Assembly (NCBI RefSeq): GCF_001446935.1
Contig: NZ_LKKK01000011.1
Coordinates: 62,001-126,000 of the forward strand
DNA: 64,000 nucleotides
DNA from: Pseudomonas sp. TTU2014-080ASC
GTDB taxonomy: Bacteria > Pseudomonadota > Gammaproteobacteria > Pseudomonadales > Pseudomonadaceae
Direction: 5' to 3'
Numbering within the stretch: position 1 is the stretch's first letter; every line of letters starts with the position of its first letter. Positions 48,986-57,239 of the stretch are shown here, piece after piece. The position numbers and the translations under genes are program-made. The notes under the pieces were generated by a model. That model was not told the origin of the DNA and did not search any database. It saw only the letters and a program-made list of their open reading frames with translations.

Positions 48986-51508
48986 TTAAGCCAGTGGCCA
49001 GAATTCGCGGCATTTTTCCCGGATCGCGCGGGCACTGCTCAGGTTGAGCAGTTCATGGCTGCGTTGGCGGCAATCAGCTGCATTGAGCTGGCGTACGCGT
49101 TCTTTGATCTCCGGAATCAGGTTGGGGCCTACCGACAGTTCCTCCACTCCAAGCCCGATCAGAACTGGCGTCGCCAATGGATCAGACGCCAGAGCTCCGC
49201 ACACACCCACCCAACGGCCGTGGCGTGAAGCGGCTGCGCAGGTTTTTGAGATCAGCCGCAGCAGTGCCGGGTGCATGGCGTCAATACGCTGAGCTAAGCC
49301 AGGATGGCCTCGGTCCATCGCCAAGGTGTACTGCGACAGATCGTTGGTGCCGATGGAGAAAAAATCGGCATGCTGGGCCAGCTGGTCCGCCAGCAGAGCA
49401 GCGGAGGGCACTTCTATCATCACCCCCAGTTCTGGCAGTTGCTTAATGCCGAGCTCATCCGCCAGTCGGATCAGGCGCTGGCGGATGCTGATCAGTTCAT
49501 CAACTTCACTGACCATCGGCAGCATGATGCGTAGCCGGTGTTCACTCTCAACTTTGAGCAGGGCGCGCAGCTGTTGGTCGAGTAGGGCGGGGCGGGCCTG
49601 TCCTAGTCGGATGCCGCGAAGGCCCAGTGCCGGATTTTCTTCTGCGGGTAGTGGCAGATAACTCAGGTGTTTGTCGCCGCCGACGTCGATGGTGCGGATG
49701 ATCACCTTGCGCTTGCCAATGGCCTCCAGCACGGCCTGATACGCCGCTAGCTGTTCGCTCTCGTCGGGGGCGTCTTTGCGGTCGATAAACAGAAACTCGG
49801 TCCGCAGCAGGCCGATACCATCGGCGCCGCGCTTGAGTGCCTCTTCGGCTTCGTGGCTGGAACCAACATTGGCTGCAACTTCAATGTGGCGGCCGTCTTG
49901 GGTGAGGGCTTCGCGATGGGCTTCGTTTTGCTGACGCTGGCGCACCAGTTGGTTCTGTTGCTCTGCTTCAGCAATCTGCTGCAAACGCTCAGCTGTAGGC
50001 TTCAGCTCAAGCAGGCCTTCATCCGCATTCAGTACAACGATCTGGCCGCTTTCCTGCTGCAATAGCTCGGGCCCAAGCGCGACCAAACAAGGGATTCCTT
50101 TGCCTCGGGCCAGGATCGCTACGTGGGAGGTGGCACCGCCTTCGGCCATGCAGATACCGGCAATACGTGCATCGACCATTGGCCCCAGGTCGGATGGGGT
50201 GATTTCGTGGGCGGCCACAATTGAGCCGGGAGCCAGGTCCAATGTGGCGGTATCGCTGAGGAGTACCCGTAGCACGCGCTTTTTCAGGTCCAGCAGATCG
50301 TTGGCTCGCTCTGAGAGCAGGCGATTGTCCAGGGATTTAAGGATGGAGCGCTGCATTTCAATAGCGCGGTCCCAAGCATGGGCAGCATCCACACCTTCAT
50401 CAATCAGTAGATCGGCGGCGTCCAGCAGCGCCGGATCTTCCAACAGGGCGTAGTGAGCGGTAAAGATCGCTGTTTCGTCCGGATTATCGAATTCGTGATT
50501 AAGGTTCAGGTTGGCCTGAATGTCATTGCGAACCTGCTGCAGGGCAAAATCCAGCGCCAGATGCTGCTCTCTCGGGTCTTCTCGGCCGTTTTGCACAGGC
50601 AGGGCAATGTCATCTACGCGCATAAGTGGGCCGCTGACCTGGCCTGGAGAGGCAGTGACGCCTTCAAGAGTGTTGGGGCGGGCGGGTCTGGATGGGCGAG
50701 GGGGGACAGCGGCATTGATGGGTTCGGCGACATGGTCGCCGCTGGGAGTGCTGATGACGCTTTGCAGTGCCTGCAGCGCTTGCTGGCAATCTTCGCCGCG
50801 GCAGATGATCAGCACTTCATCACCTTCAGCAATGCCCAGCCCCATGATGCCGACAATGCTGTCGGTTTTTGCCGTGCGCTCGCTTATCTGCAGTTCAATC
50901 ACACTGCTGAAGTCGGCGGCTGTCTGGCGGATCAGCGCAGCGGGACGGGCATGCAGTCCGCCTTTATGGGCCACTAGAGCTGTGCCGCTGGCGGTCAGGC
51001 TGTTCTCGATTGACTCCTCTGGGCTGCTGCTGGATGAGTCTTCATCTTTGCGGCTGAGCAGCAGTAATGGCGCGCCAATCTTCACTGGTTGTGTAGTCAG
51101 CGGACGAATTTGATACCCCTCGGTGCCGTTGAGCACCATCACGGTGATCAGGCTTTTGCAGCTGAGGGCGATGCGGTCCATATCAAAATGCATCAGCGGT
51201 TGGCTTTCGCGGACCTGATCGCCTTCGCTGACTAAAACATCAAAGCCCTGGCCTTTCAGTAGCACCGTTTCCAGCCCTACATGCATTAAGATTTCGATAC
51301 CTTGCTCGGTGCGCATACCGATGGCATGGCGGCTACGGGCAACGTGGGTGATAACTCCAGCGCAGGGGGCGTGCAGACAGTCGTTGGTGGGGTCGATGGC
51401 GATTCCTTCGCCGAGGCTGTTGCTGGAGAAAACCGGGTCAGGCACGCGGTTGAGCGGAACTAATGGGCCGCTCAGTGGTGCCTTGAGGGCCAGATTCTTG
51501 TTGTTCAT
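48986..51508 (-). CDS. nagF: PTS EIIA-HPr-EI fusion protein for GlcNAc
   Basis: 840 residues, all soluble PTS steps in one chain. EIIA (glucose type, about 1-150): His61 and phospho-acceptor His76 in ILMHVGLETV. HPr (about 175-255): phospho-acceptor His186 in GLHARPAA. Enzyme I (about 278-840): phospho-acceptor His462 in GGATSHVAILARG, PEP site GIGLLRTEF, and catalytic Cys in VGVCGALASDP. Linkers are Ser/Glu- and Pro-rich. Phosphate passes PEP-EI-HPr-EIIA to EIIB of NagE. ATG 51508, nine bases before the deaminase stop region, in an operon. Confidence 0.95.
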   Translation of the reverse strand: MNNKNLALKAPLSGPLVPLNRVPDPVFSSNSLGEGIAIDPTNDCLHAPCAGVITHVARSRHAIGMRTEQGIEILMHVGLETVLLKGQGFDVLVSEGDQVRESQPLMHFDMDRIALSCKSLITVMVLNGTEGYQIRPLTTQPVKIGAPLLLLSRKDEDSSSSSPEESIENSLTASGTALVAHKGGLHARPAALIRQTAADFSSVIELQISERTAKTDSIVGIMGLGIAEGDEVLIICRGEDCQQALQALQSVISTPSGDHVAEPINAAVPPRPSRPARPNTLEGVTASPGQVSGPLMRVDDIALPVQNGREDPREQHLALDFALQQVRNDIQANLNLNHEFDNPDETAIFTAHYALLEDPALLDAADLLIDEGVDAAHAWDRAIEMQRSILKSLDNRLLSERANDLLDLKKRVLRVLLSDTATLDLAPGSIVAAHEITPSDLGPMVDARIAGICMAEGGATSHVAILARGKGIPCLVALGPELLQQESGQIVVLNADEGLLELKPTAERLQQIAEAEQQNQLVRQRQQNEAHREALTQDGRHIEVAANVGSSHEAEEALKRGADGIGLLRTEFLFIDRKDAPDESEQLAAYQAVLEAIGKRKVIIRTIDVGGDKHLSYLPLPAEENPALGLRGIRLGQARPALLDQQLRALLKVESEHRLRIMLPMVSEVDELISIRQRLIRLADELGIKQLPELGVMIEVPSAALLADQLAQHADFFSIGTNDLSQYTLAMDRGHPGLAQRIDAMHPALLRLISKTCAAASRHGRWVGVCGALASDPLATPVLIGLGVEELSVGPNLIPEIKERVRQLNAADCRQRSHELLNLSSARAIREKCREFWPLA

Positions 51509-51517
51509 AACGAGGCC

Positions 51518-52540
51518 TCAATGGGTGCGGGTGACTTTGCTCAGGTGTTTCGGGGTGTCTGGGTTCATGCCGCGGGCTTGAGCGAGGTTGGCGGCCATGA
51601 CGTAGAAGCTCTGAATCGCCAGAATCGGATCGAGCAGCGGGTGGGCGGCACATACTAAGTCTAGGTCGCGTTCGACAATGTCATCCGGTGCGGCCAGCAG
51701 AACCTTGGCACCGCGCTGGCGCATGTCGGCGGCCAGCGCCAGTAGGCCTGCCTGTTCCGGGCCGCGTGGGGCGAAAATCAGCATCGGGTAGTGCTCATCC
51801 ACCAGCGCCATTGGGCCGTGACGGACTTCTGCACTGCTGAAGGCTTCGGCCTGAATGGCGCAGGTCTCTTTGAACTTCAGTGCAGCCTCCTGAGCGATGG
51901 CAAAGCCAGTGCCGCGTCCGATCACCAGCAACCGCTGGCTGTCACGCAGGGTCGCAATGGCTGGACTCCAGTCCAGTTTTGCGGCCAGCCTTAGGTCATC
52001 CGGAAGGCGCTCACCCGCAGCCAGCAGGTTGCTGTCGTCGGACCAGTACGCAACCAGGCGGGCGGCGGCGCTAAGCGTGGCGATAAAGCTTTTGGTGGCC
52101 GCGACACTGATTTCCGGGCCTGCACTGAGCGGCAGGGTGAGTTCGCTGGCTGCTTCCAGAGGCGAGTCCGGCGCATTGACCAGCGACAGACTCAGCGCAC
52201 CGCGCTCACGTAGGGTGCGCAGAGTGTCGATGAGGTCCGGGCTCTGGCCTGACTGAGAGAAGGCCACGGCAACCTGACCGGCTGCACGTAAGGGGGCGCG
52301 ATGCAGGGTCACAAGCGACATGGGCAGTGAGGCCACCGGCACGCCGAGCAATTGCATGCTCAGGTAGGCAAAGTAGTTGGCGGCATGGTCAGAGCTGCCG
52401 CGGGCAACGGTCAGGACAACAGCTGGCTCTGACTGTCTCAGGCGCTGCGTGAGGCCTTGCAATATCGGGTCTATAGCCTTGAGCTGGCGGCTGACAACGT
52501 CCGCACAGGAGAGGGCTTCTTCCAGCATAAGTGAGGTCAA
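51518..52540 (-). CDS. SIS-domain glucosamine-6-phosphate deaminase (NagB-II type)
   Basis: 340 residues with two SIS sugar-phosphate isomerase domains (ARGSSDHAANYFAYLS, AFSQSGQSPDLIDTL, IGRGTGFAIAQEAALKFKET, AEVRHGPMAL). It resembles the isomerase half of GlmS and the alternative NagB-II/AgaS deaminases. In the context of nagA, nagE and nagR it most likely converts glucosamine-6-P to fructose-6-P and ammonia. The chosen TTG start (52540) has GGAG 7 bp upstream and overlaps the nagA stop; ATG 52528 is an alternative with a poorer ribosome-binding site. Confidence 0.88.
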   Translation of the reverse strand: MTSLMLEEALSCADVVSRQLKAIDPILQGLTQRLRQSEPAVVLTVARGSSDHAANYFAYLSMQLLGVPVASLPMSLVTLHRAPLRAAGQVAVAFSQSGQSPDLIDTLRTLRERGALSLSLVNAPDSPLEAASELTLPLSAGPEISVAATKSFIATLSAAARLVAYWSDDSNLLAAGERLPDDLRLAAKLDWSPAIATLRDSQRLLVIGRGTGFAIAQEAALKFKETCAIQAEAFSSAEVRHGPMALVDEHYPMLIFAPRGPEQAGLLALAADMRQRGAKVLLAAPDDIVERDLDLVCAAHPLLDPILAIQSFYVMAANLAQARGMNPDTPKHLSKVTRTH

Positions 52541-53628
52541 TGAGTGGCTCCTTCCACGAAAACAGCTTGCAATTGTAAGTGTCTGTCCAGTTGCACAATG
52601 TCCGCCCAGGCACCCGGCTCCAAGCGGCCACGGTCAGTCAGGCCAAGATAATCGGCAGGGAATTGCGAGAGGCGTTGTGAGGCTTCACTTAAGGGCAGGC
52701 CGATCTGCACCAGATTGCGCAGCGCCTGATCCATGGTCAGGGTGCTACCCGCAAGCGTGCCATCAGCCAAGCGGACGCCGCCTAAGCATTTGTTGACGGT
52801 ATGGCTGCCCAATTTGTATTCGCCATCTGGCATGCCTGCTGCCGCCGTTGAGTCGGTCACGCAGTACAGGCAGGGGATTGAGCGCAGTGCTACGCGAATC
52901 GCACCGGGATGCACATGCAGCAGATCTGGTATCAGTTCGGCATAGCGGGCGTGGGCCAGTGCTGCCCCGACAATGCCGGGTTCACGGTGATGCAAGCCGC
53001 TCATAGCGTTGTACAGATGGGTGAAGCTGGTGGCTCCGGCCTCCAGAGCGGCTACGCCGTCTTCATAGCTGCCGAGGGTGTGGCCGATCTGCAGGCGAAC
53101 GCCGCGCGCGGTCAGTTCTCGGATCAGCGGCAGGTGTCCGGCAATTTCGGGGGCAATGGTGATCACCCGAATCGGGGCGCGGCGCAGCAGGTCGTCCACT
53201 TCGTCCAGCAAGGCAGCGTGAGCAAAGTTAGGTTGCGCGCCGAGTTTTCCGGCGTTGATGTAGGGCCCTTCAAGGTGCACACCCAGTACCCGTGCGCCGC
53301 CCTCCAGCGGTGCTTTGCAGAATTCGCCGAGCTGGCTGAGAACTGCAGCAATCTCGGCTTTGGGGGCGGTCATAGTGGTGGCGAGTAAAGAGGTGGTGCC
53401 AAAGCGGCGATGGGTGCGGGTAATGCTGGCGTAGGCATCGCGGCCTTCCATGATGTCGCGACCGCCACCACCGTGTACGTGCAGGTCTATAAAACCGGGG
53501 AGCAAATAGGGCGCGTCGTTATCGTCCGGGTTGCAGGGCGTGCCTTCGATGCGCTCGATGCGCCCGTCGGCTATATGCAGGCGTCCGGCGATCCAGCCCT
53601 GTGCGGTGAGTATGTTGCCTTCGAGCAT
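52537..53628 (-). CDS. nagA: N-acetylglucosamine-6-phosphate deacetylase
   Basis: 363-residue amidohydrolase that deacetylates GlcNAc-6-P. The metal/active-site motifs are FIDLHVHGGGG (His50-x-His52), HLEGPYIN (Glu), IGHTLGS and CVTDSTAAAG (catalytic Asp). ATG 53628 (MLEGNILTAQGW) has GGAG 7 bp upstream; the seven-residue longer frame starts inside the nagR stop region. It overlaps the deaminase start by about 4 bp. Confidence 0.94.
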   Translation of the reverse strand: MLEGNILTAQGWIAGRLHIADGRIERIEGTPCNPDDNDAPYLLPGFIDLHVHGGGGRDIMEGRDAYASITRTHRRFGTTSLLATTMTAPKAEIAAVLSQLGEFCKAPLEGGARVLGVHLEGPYINAGKLGAQPNFAHAALLDEVDDLLRRAPIRVITIAPEIAGHLPLIRELTARGVRLQIGHTLGSYEDGVAALEAGATSFTHLYNAMSGLHHREPGIVGAALAHARYAELIPDLLHVHPGAIRVALRSIPCLYCVTDSTAAAGMPDGEYKLGSHTVNKCLGGVRLADGTLAGSTLTMDQALRNLVQIGLPLSEASQRLSQFPADYLGLTDRGRLEPGAWADIVQLDRHLQLQAVFVEGATH

Positions 53629-53645
53629 AGCGGCTCCGTGGGGGA

Positions 53646-54389
53646 TCAACGCCGCAGCTCTGCGACGAAATCGTAGTAATCGTTACGGCAGTAAGTTTCT
53701 GTCAGTTCTATTGGCGTGTTGTCTTCCAGGAAGCCGGTCCGGGTCATCAGCAGCATGGCGGTGCCAGGCTCGATACCGACCATTCGCGCATCGGTGGCTG
53801 AGGCATTGATCGCGCTGACATGTTGAAGCGCTCGCACCACCGGGCGGCCGATGGCGTCAAGGTATTCATACAAAGAGTCGCCGATGGCCTGCGGGTCAGG
53901 CAGCAAACGTGCTGGAATGGTGCTCAGCTCAATGGCCATCACCACGCCGTCTGCTTTGCGCAGGCGCTTCATGCGTACCACTTTTTCGGTTGGCGATAGG
54001 CTCAGGCGGATCAGTTCGGTATGGCTGGGATGGTCAATGCTGCGTTTGATCCAGCTGGAGCTGGGCTTAAAACCTTTGCGCCGGAGCATCTCGCTGAAAC
54101 TGCTCAGGCGTGAAAGGGGCTGCTCCATGCGTGGGGTGATGTAGGTGCCTGAGCCTTGGTTGCGGCGAATCAGGCCTTGGTCGAAGAGAACTTCCATGGC
54201 CTTGCGAGCGGTGACGCGGGAGATTCCGAGCGCTTCACTCAGGTTGCGCTCCGAAGGCAGTGCCTCTTCTGCTTTCCATTGGCCGGCGTGGATAGCGTTT
54301 TCGATATTGCGGGCCAATTGCAGGTACAGCGGGGTGTGGTGGGTGCCGTCAGGGCGAAGCGTCAGTAACAGATCGATCGCATGTTTCAT
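53646..54389 (-). CDS. nagR: GntR/HutC-family regulator of the nag genes
   Basis: 247 residues. N-terminal winged-helix DNA-binding domain (TPLYLQLARNIENAI, LPSERNLSEALGISRVTARKAM) and C-terminal UTRA effector domain (about 85-240). Members of this subfamily (NagR/YvoA, DasR) sense GlcNAc-6-P or GlcN-6-P and repress GlcNAc use. It heads the operon nagR-nagA-nagB-II-nagF-nagE. A triple AATACCA-type repeat upstream (54434-54462) is the likely operator, implying autorepression. Confidence 0.9.
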   Translation of the reverse strand: MKHAIDLLLTLRPDGTHHTPLYLQLARNIENAIHAGQWKAEEALPSERNLSEALGISRVTARKAMEVLFDQGLIRRNQGSGTYITPRMEQPLSRLSSFSEMLRRKGFKPSSSWIKRSIDHPSHTELIRLSLSPTEKVVRMKRLRKADGVVMAIELSTIPARLLPDPQAIGDSLYEYLDAIGRPVVRALQHVSAINASATDARMVGIEPGTAMLLMTRTGFLEDNTPIELTETYCRNDYYDFVAELRR

Positions 54390-54433
54390 GGGCGCGCCAG
54401 ATCCTTCTCGGCAGTGTTGTGGTCGTCGAAGCT

Positions 54434-54466
54434 AATACCACTCCAATACCAGGTCAATGCCAATTT
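54434..54466 (-). promoter_or_regulatory. Probable NagR operator / nag operon control region
   Basis: Three direct repeats AATACCA (54434-54440), AATACCA (54445-54451) and AATGCCA (54456-54462), at exact 11-bp intervals, 45-73 bp before the nagR start. Read on the minus strand these are TGGTATT/TGGCATT. TTGACC (minus strand, 54452-54457) within the array could be a -35 box, giving overlap of operator and promoter. The TGG...ACC character resembles sites of NagR/DasR-type regulators. Function inferred. Confidence 0.6.
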
Positions 54467-54556
54467 TTCTGATTTGATGATGTTGGAATAGGCGTGCGAG
54501 AACTGCTTCTTGTTTTTGGTTCTAAGTGTCTAAATCAAGTGTTTGATCGCTAAAAG

Positions 54557-54590
54557 AAAAACGCCGCCCTGGGAGCAGAGCGGCGTTTTC
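54557..54590 (-). terminator. Rho-independent terminator of the L,D-transpeptidase gene
   Basis: AAAACGCCGC (54558-54567) / GCGGCGTTTT (54580-54589), 12-base loop. It reads as stem plus T-run on both strands; by position it ends the minus-strand gene at 54634. Beyond it, 54591-54633 and 54463-54556 hold no gene. Confidence 0.8.
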
Positions 54591-54633
54591 AAGAAGGCAG
54601 GTTAAGGCGACAGCTGGTATTAGGCTGGTGTGA

Positions 54634-55137
54634 TTAGGGTCTGATTTCGATCAGGGTACCGTCTTTGACCAGATTCCAGACTTCGCGCATGTCGGTGTTC
54701 TTCATGGCGATACAGCCCTCTGTCCAGTCCAGGGTATGGAAATACCATTCCGGGTATTCCTCATCCAGCGGGGTGCCGTGGATCATGATCATGCCGCCGG
54801 CCGAGACCCCCTTGCTGCGGGCTTGGGCCTGATCGCGGGCGTTGGGATAGGAGATGTGCATGGATAGGTTGAAGTTGTCGCTGGGCTTGCGCCAGTCAAT
54901 CCAGTAGAAGCCTTCGGGCGTACGCATATCACCCTCACGCTCTTTGGGACCTTTAGGCTGCTTGCCCAGGGAGATGCGGTAGCTTTTCAGCGTATTGCCA
55001 CGGCTGAGCAAATGCAGTTTACGTTCAGATTTGACCACCAGAACTTTATCGATAACCGAGCCCCTGAGAGTGGGCGTCGTAGTGGCCTGGGCCGTCAGGC
55101 AGAGGCTCATGCAGATCAGTGCGAACAACCAGCGCAT
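54634..55137 (-). CDS. L,D-transpeptidase (YkuD) family periplasmic protein
   Basis: 167 residues. Signal peptide 1-18 (cut near AQA-TT). The YkuD domain has MIMIHGTPLDEEYPE (His120) and DWTEGCIAMKNTDM with catalytic Cys142, so it appears active. Short YafK-like members of this family have been linked to amidation or removal of peptidoglycan-bound lipoprotein rather than to cross-linking, so the reaction is open. ATG 55137. Probably co-transcribed with the Nudix gene upstream (15 bp). Confidence 0.87.
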   Translation of the reverse strand: MRWLFALICMSLCLTAQATTTPTLRGSVIDKVLVVKSERKLHLLSRGNTLKSYRISLGKQPKGPKEREGDMRTPEGFYWIDWRKPSDNFNLSMHISYPNARDQAQARSKGVSAGGMIMIHGTPLDEEYPEWYFHTLDWTEGCIAMKNTDMREVWNLVKDGTLIEIRP

Positions 55138-55152
55138 TGTAGATTCCGTGGT

Positions 55153-55710
55153 TCAGGTAGTTTTTTTGTAGTGCCCACGCAGTGCAGCAAGTGGCTCATT
55201 ACGGACTGGAAATTGGTGATGGTGTCGATCAGAAAAGTAGCATTCTAAGGTACGGCCGATGGTAGGAAAAGCCAGCTCTGACCAGGGGATCTCGTGTTCG
55301 TGAAACAGCCTGACATCGAGGCTTTCTTCTCCGGCGCTAAAGTCCAAGTCCACCAGCTCGGCGCGAAACAGCATATACACCTGATTGATATGTGGCAGGT
55401 CGAACAGGGTATAGAGGCTCAGATTGCGTACACGGGCGCAGGCTTCTTCATGGGTTTCCCTGGCCGCAGCCTGTTCTAGGGTTTCACCGTTTTCCATGAA
55501 GCCGGCAGGCAAGGTCCAGAATCCCAGGCGGGGCTCGATGGCGCGACGACACAGCAGCACTTGCTCCTCCCAGATTGGCAGGCAGCCGGCGATGATGCGC
55601 GGGTTTTGATAGTAGATGGCGCCGCACTGGCTGCAAACGTGGCGCAGACGGTTGTCCCCGGCGGGAATAAGCTGGTGGATCTGGCCACCGCAGTTGCTGC
55701 AAAACTTCAT
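55153..55710 (-). CDS. Zinc-ribbon Nudix hydrolase
   Basis: 185 residues. An N-terminal zinc ribbon (CSNCGG and CSQCGA) precedes a Nudix domain. The Nudix box GFMENGETLEQAAARETHEE has the conserved Gly, Glu and REXXEE core, but the next Gly of the consensus is Cys (EEACA). The layout resembles NudC/NADH pyrophosphatase, but the NudC-specific downstream SQPWPFPxS motif is absent. Substrate is unknown. ATG 55710. Confidence 0.85.
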   Translation of the reverse strand: MKFCSNCGGQIHQLIPAGDNRLRHVCSQCGAIYYQNPRIIAGCLPIWEEQVLLCRRAIEPRLGFWTLPAGFMENGETLEQAAARETHEEACARVRNLSLYTLFDLPHINQVYMLFRAELVDLDFSAGEESLDVRLFHEHEIPWSELAFPTIGRTLECYFSDRHHHQFPVRNEPLAALRGHYKKTT

Positions 55711-55869
55711 GTGCGATCCTCTGTGCGTACGTCGCTATCTTGGCTTGAGGCCCGGGGGGCGACAAGTGGCGGTCGTCCTGCCGTGGATCATGCTTGGGAG
55801 GAAGCCAGGGCTGGGCCGTACATGGGTTTCATGCCATTATCCGTACACTTAAAAACGCTGAGATTCTCC

Positions 55870-56475
55870 ATGCTGGATGATTTGCTTCATCGCTTGCGCA
55901 ATTACAGCCCCCATCTCTTGCCGTTCAATCAGGATTATCCCGAGGCTGCCGTGTTGGTGCCGATAACCCGCAGTGACGACCCAGAGATTGTGCTGACGCT
56001 GCGTGCCAGTGGCCTATCCACCCATAGTGGTGAGGTGGCCTTTCCTGGCGGGCGTCGTGACCCTGAGGACCTAGATCTGGTGCATACAGCCCTGCGTGAG
56101 GCGCAGGAGGAAATCGGTCTGCCGCCAGGGTTAGTGGAGATGGTTGCGCCATTGAGCACGCTGGTGTCCCGGCACGGTATTCAGGTGACTCCGTATGTCG
56201 GAGTTGTTCCGGACTTTGTTGAATATCAGCCCAATGACGGCGAAATTGCCGCTGTTTTTGCGGTACCCCTGACGTTTTTCCGTGCGGATCCCCGGGAAAC
56301 GACCCACCGAATCGACTATCTGGGCCGCAGTTGGTATGTGCCGAGTTATCGCTTTGGTGAGTATAAAATCTGGGGGTTGACTGCAATTATGGTGGTCGAG
56401 CTGGTCAATCTGGCTTTTGATGACGTGCATATTGATATGCACCAACCGCCTGAACATTTCATCAAGCTGTCCTGA
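55870..56475 (+). CDS. Coenzyme A pyrophosphatase-type Nudix hydrolase (NudL-like)
   Basis: 201 residues. The UPF0035 signature [20 protein letters not shown] is followed by the Nudix box [20 protein letters not shown] then EEIGL. This pair defines the NudL/CoA-disphosphatase branch that hydrolyses CoA to 3',5'-ADP and 4'-phosphopantetheine. ATG 55870 ([12 protein letters not shown]) has a weak ribosome-binding site. Divergent from the other Nudix gene; followed by the gamma-carbonic-anhydrase gene 19 bp later. Confidence 0.88.
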   Translation: MLDDLLHRLRNYSPHLLPFNQDYPEAAVLVPITRSDDPEIVLTLRASGLSTHSGEVAFPGGRRDPEDLDLVHTALREAQEEIGLPPGLVEMVAPLSTLVSRHGIQVTPYVGVVPDFVEYQPNDGEIAAVFAVPLTFFRADPRETTHRIDYLGRSWYVPSYRFGEYKIWGLTAIMVVELVNLAFDDVHIDMHQPPEHFIKLS

Positions 56476-56494
56476 GGCAGCCGAGGAATTACGC

Positions 56495-57019
56495 ATGAAG
56501 TACAGCCTGGGGCCGTCCCGTGTAGAGACTCATCCTGAAAGCTGGGTTGCACCCAATGCAACGCTGGTGGGTAAGGTGAAGCTTGAGCAGGGCGCAAGCG
56601 TGTGGTTTAACGCGGTGCTACGTGGGGATAACGAGCTGATTCACATCGGTGAGAACAGTAATGTGCAGGACGGTTCGGTGATGCACACCGACATGGGCTT
56701 TCCGTTGACGCTGGGCAAAGGCGTGACCATAGGCCATAAAGCCATGCTGCATGGTTGCACCGTGGGTGACTACAGCCTGATCGGCATCAATGCGGTCATC
56801 CTCAATGGCGCAAAAATCGGCAAGCATTGCATCATCGGGGCAAATACTCTGATCGCCGAAGGTAAAGAGATTCCGGATGGCTCGCTGGTAATGGGCTCGC
56901 CGGGTAAGGTGGTGCGTGAGTTGAGCGAGCCGCAAAAGAAAATGCTTGAAGCCAGCGCTGCTCATTACGTCCATAACGCACAGCGCTATGCCCGTGATCT
57001 GGCCGAGCAGGGGGAGTGA
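56495..57019 (+). CDS. Gamma-carbonic-anhydrase-like hexapeptide-repeat protein
   Basis: 174 residues with left-handed beta-helix repeats ([55 protein letters not shown]). The metal-binding pattern HTD-M and GHKAMLHG has the three histidines of the YrdA/PaaY-CaiE family. Such proteins bind zinc or iron; carbonic anhydrase activity is often weak. ATG 56495 follows GAGGAATTACGC. It ends in TGATG, overlapping the next gene. Confidence 0.88.
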   Translation: MKYSLGPSRVETHPESWVAPNATLVGKVKLEQGASVWFNAVLRGDNELIHIGENSNVQDGSVMHTDMGFPLTLGKGVTIGHKAMLHGCTVGDYSLIGINAVILNGAKIGKHCIIGANTLIAEGKEIPDGSLVMGSPGKVVRELSEPQKKMLEASAAHYVHNAQRYARDLAEQGE

Positions 57020-57207
57020 TGGAACAGGAACGTCCGGTGGCCTCACCCTGTGTGCATGTGTGTGCACTGGATGACCACGATATCTGTACCGGCTGCCAGC
57101 GCACGGCAGCCGAAATTACCCAATGGGGTCGTATGGACAACACGGAGCGCCGGGCGGTGCTGATGCGTTGTCATGAGCGTGCCAAGGCCCAGGGCATTCT
57201 GCTTTAA
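57019..57207 (+). CDS. DUF1289 small cysteine-rich protein
   Basis: 62 residues. Conserved cysteines in SPCVHVCALDDHDICTGCQRT and the WGRMDNTERRAVLMRC end define the DUF1289 family (YdhL-like), whose function is unknown. Four spaced cysteines suggest metal binding. The ATG overlaps the preceding stop (TGATG), indicating translational coupling. It lies 32 bp before purT. Confidence 0.85.
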   Translation: MEQERPVASPCVHVCALDDHDICTGCQRTAAEITQWGRMDNTERRAVLMRCHERAKAQGILL

Positions 57208-57239
57208 CCTGTTATTTATTGATCTGCTGAGGAATATCC

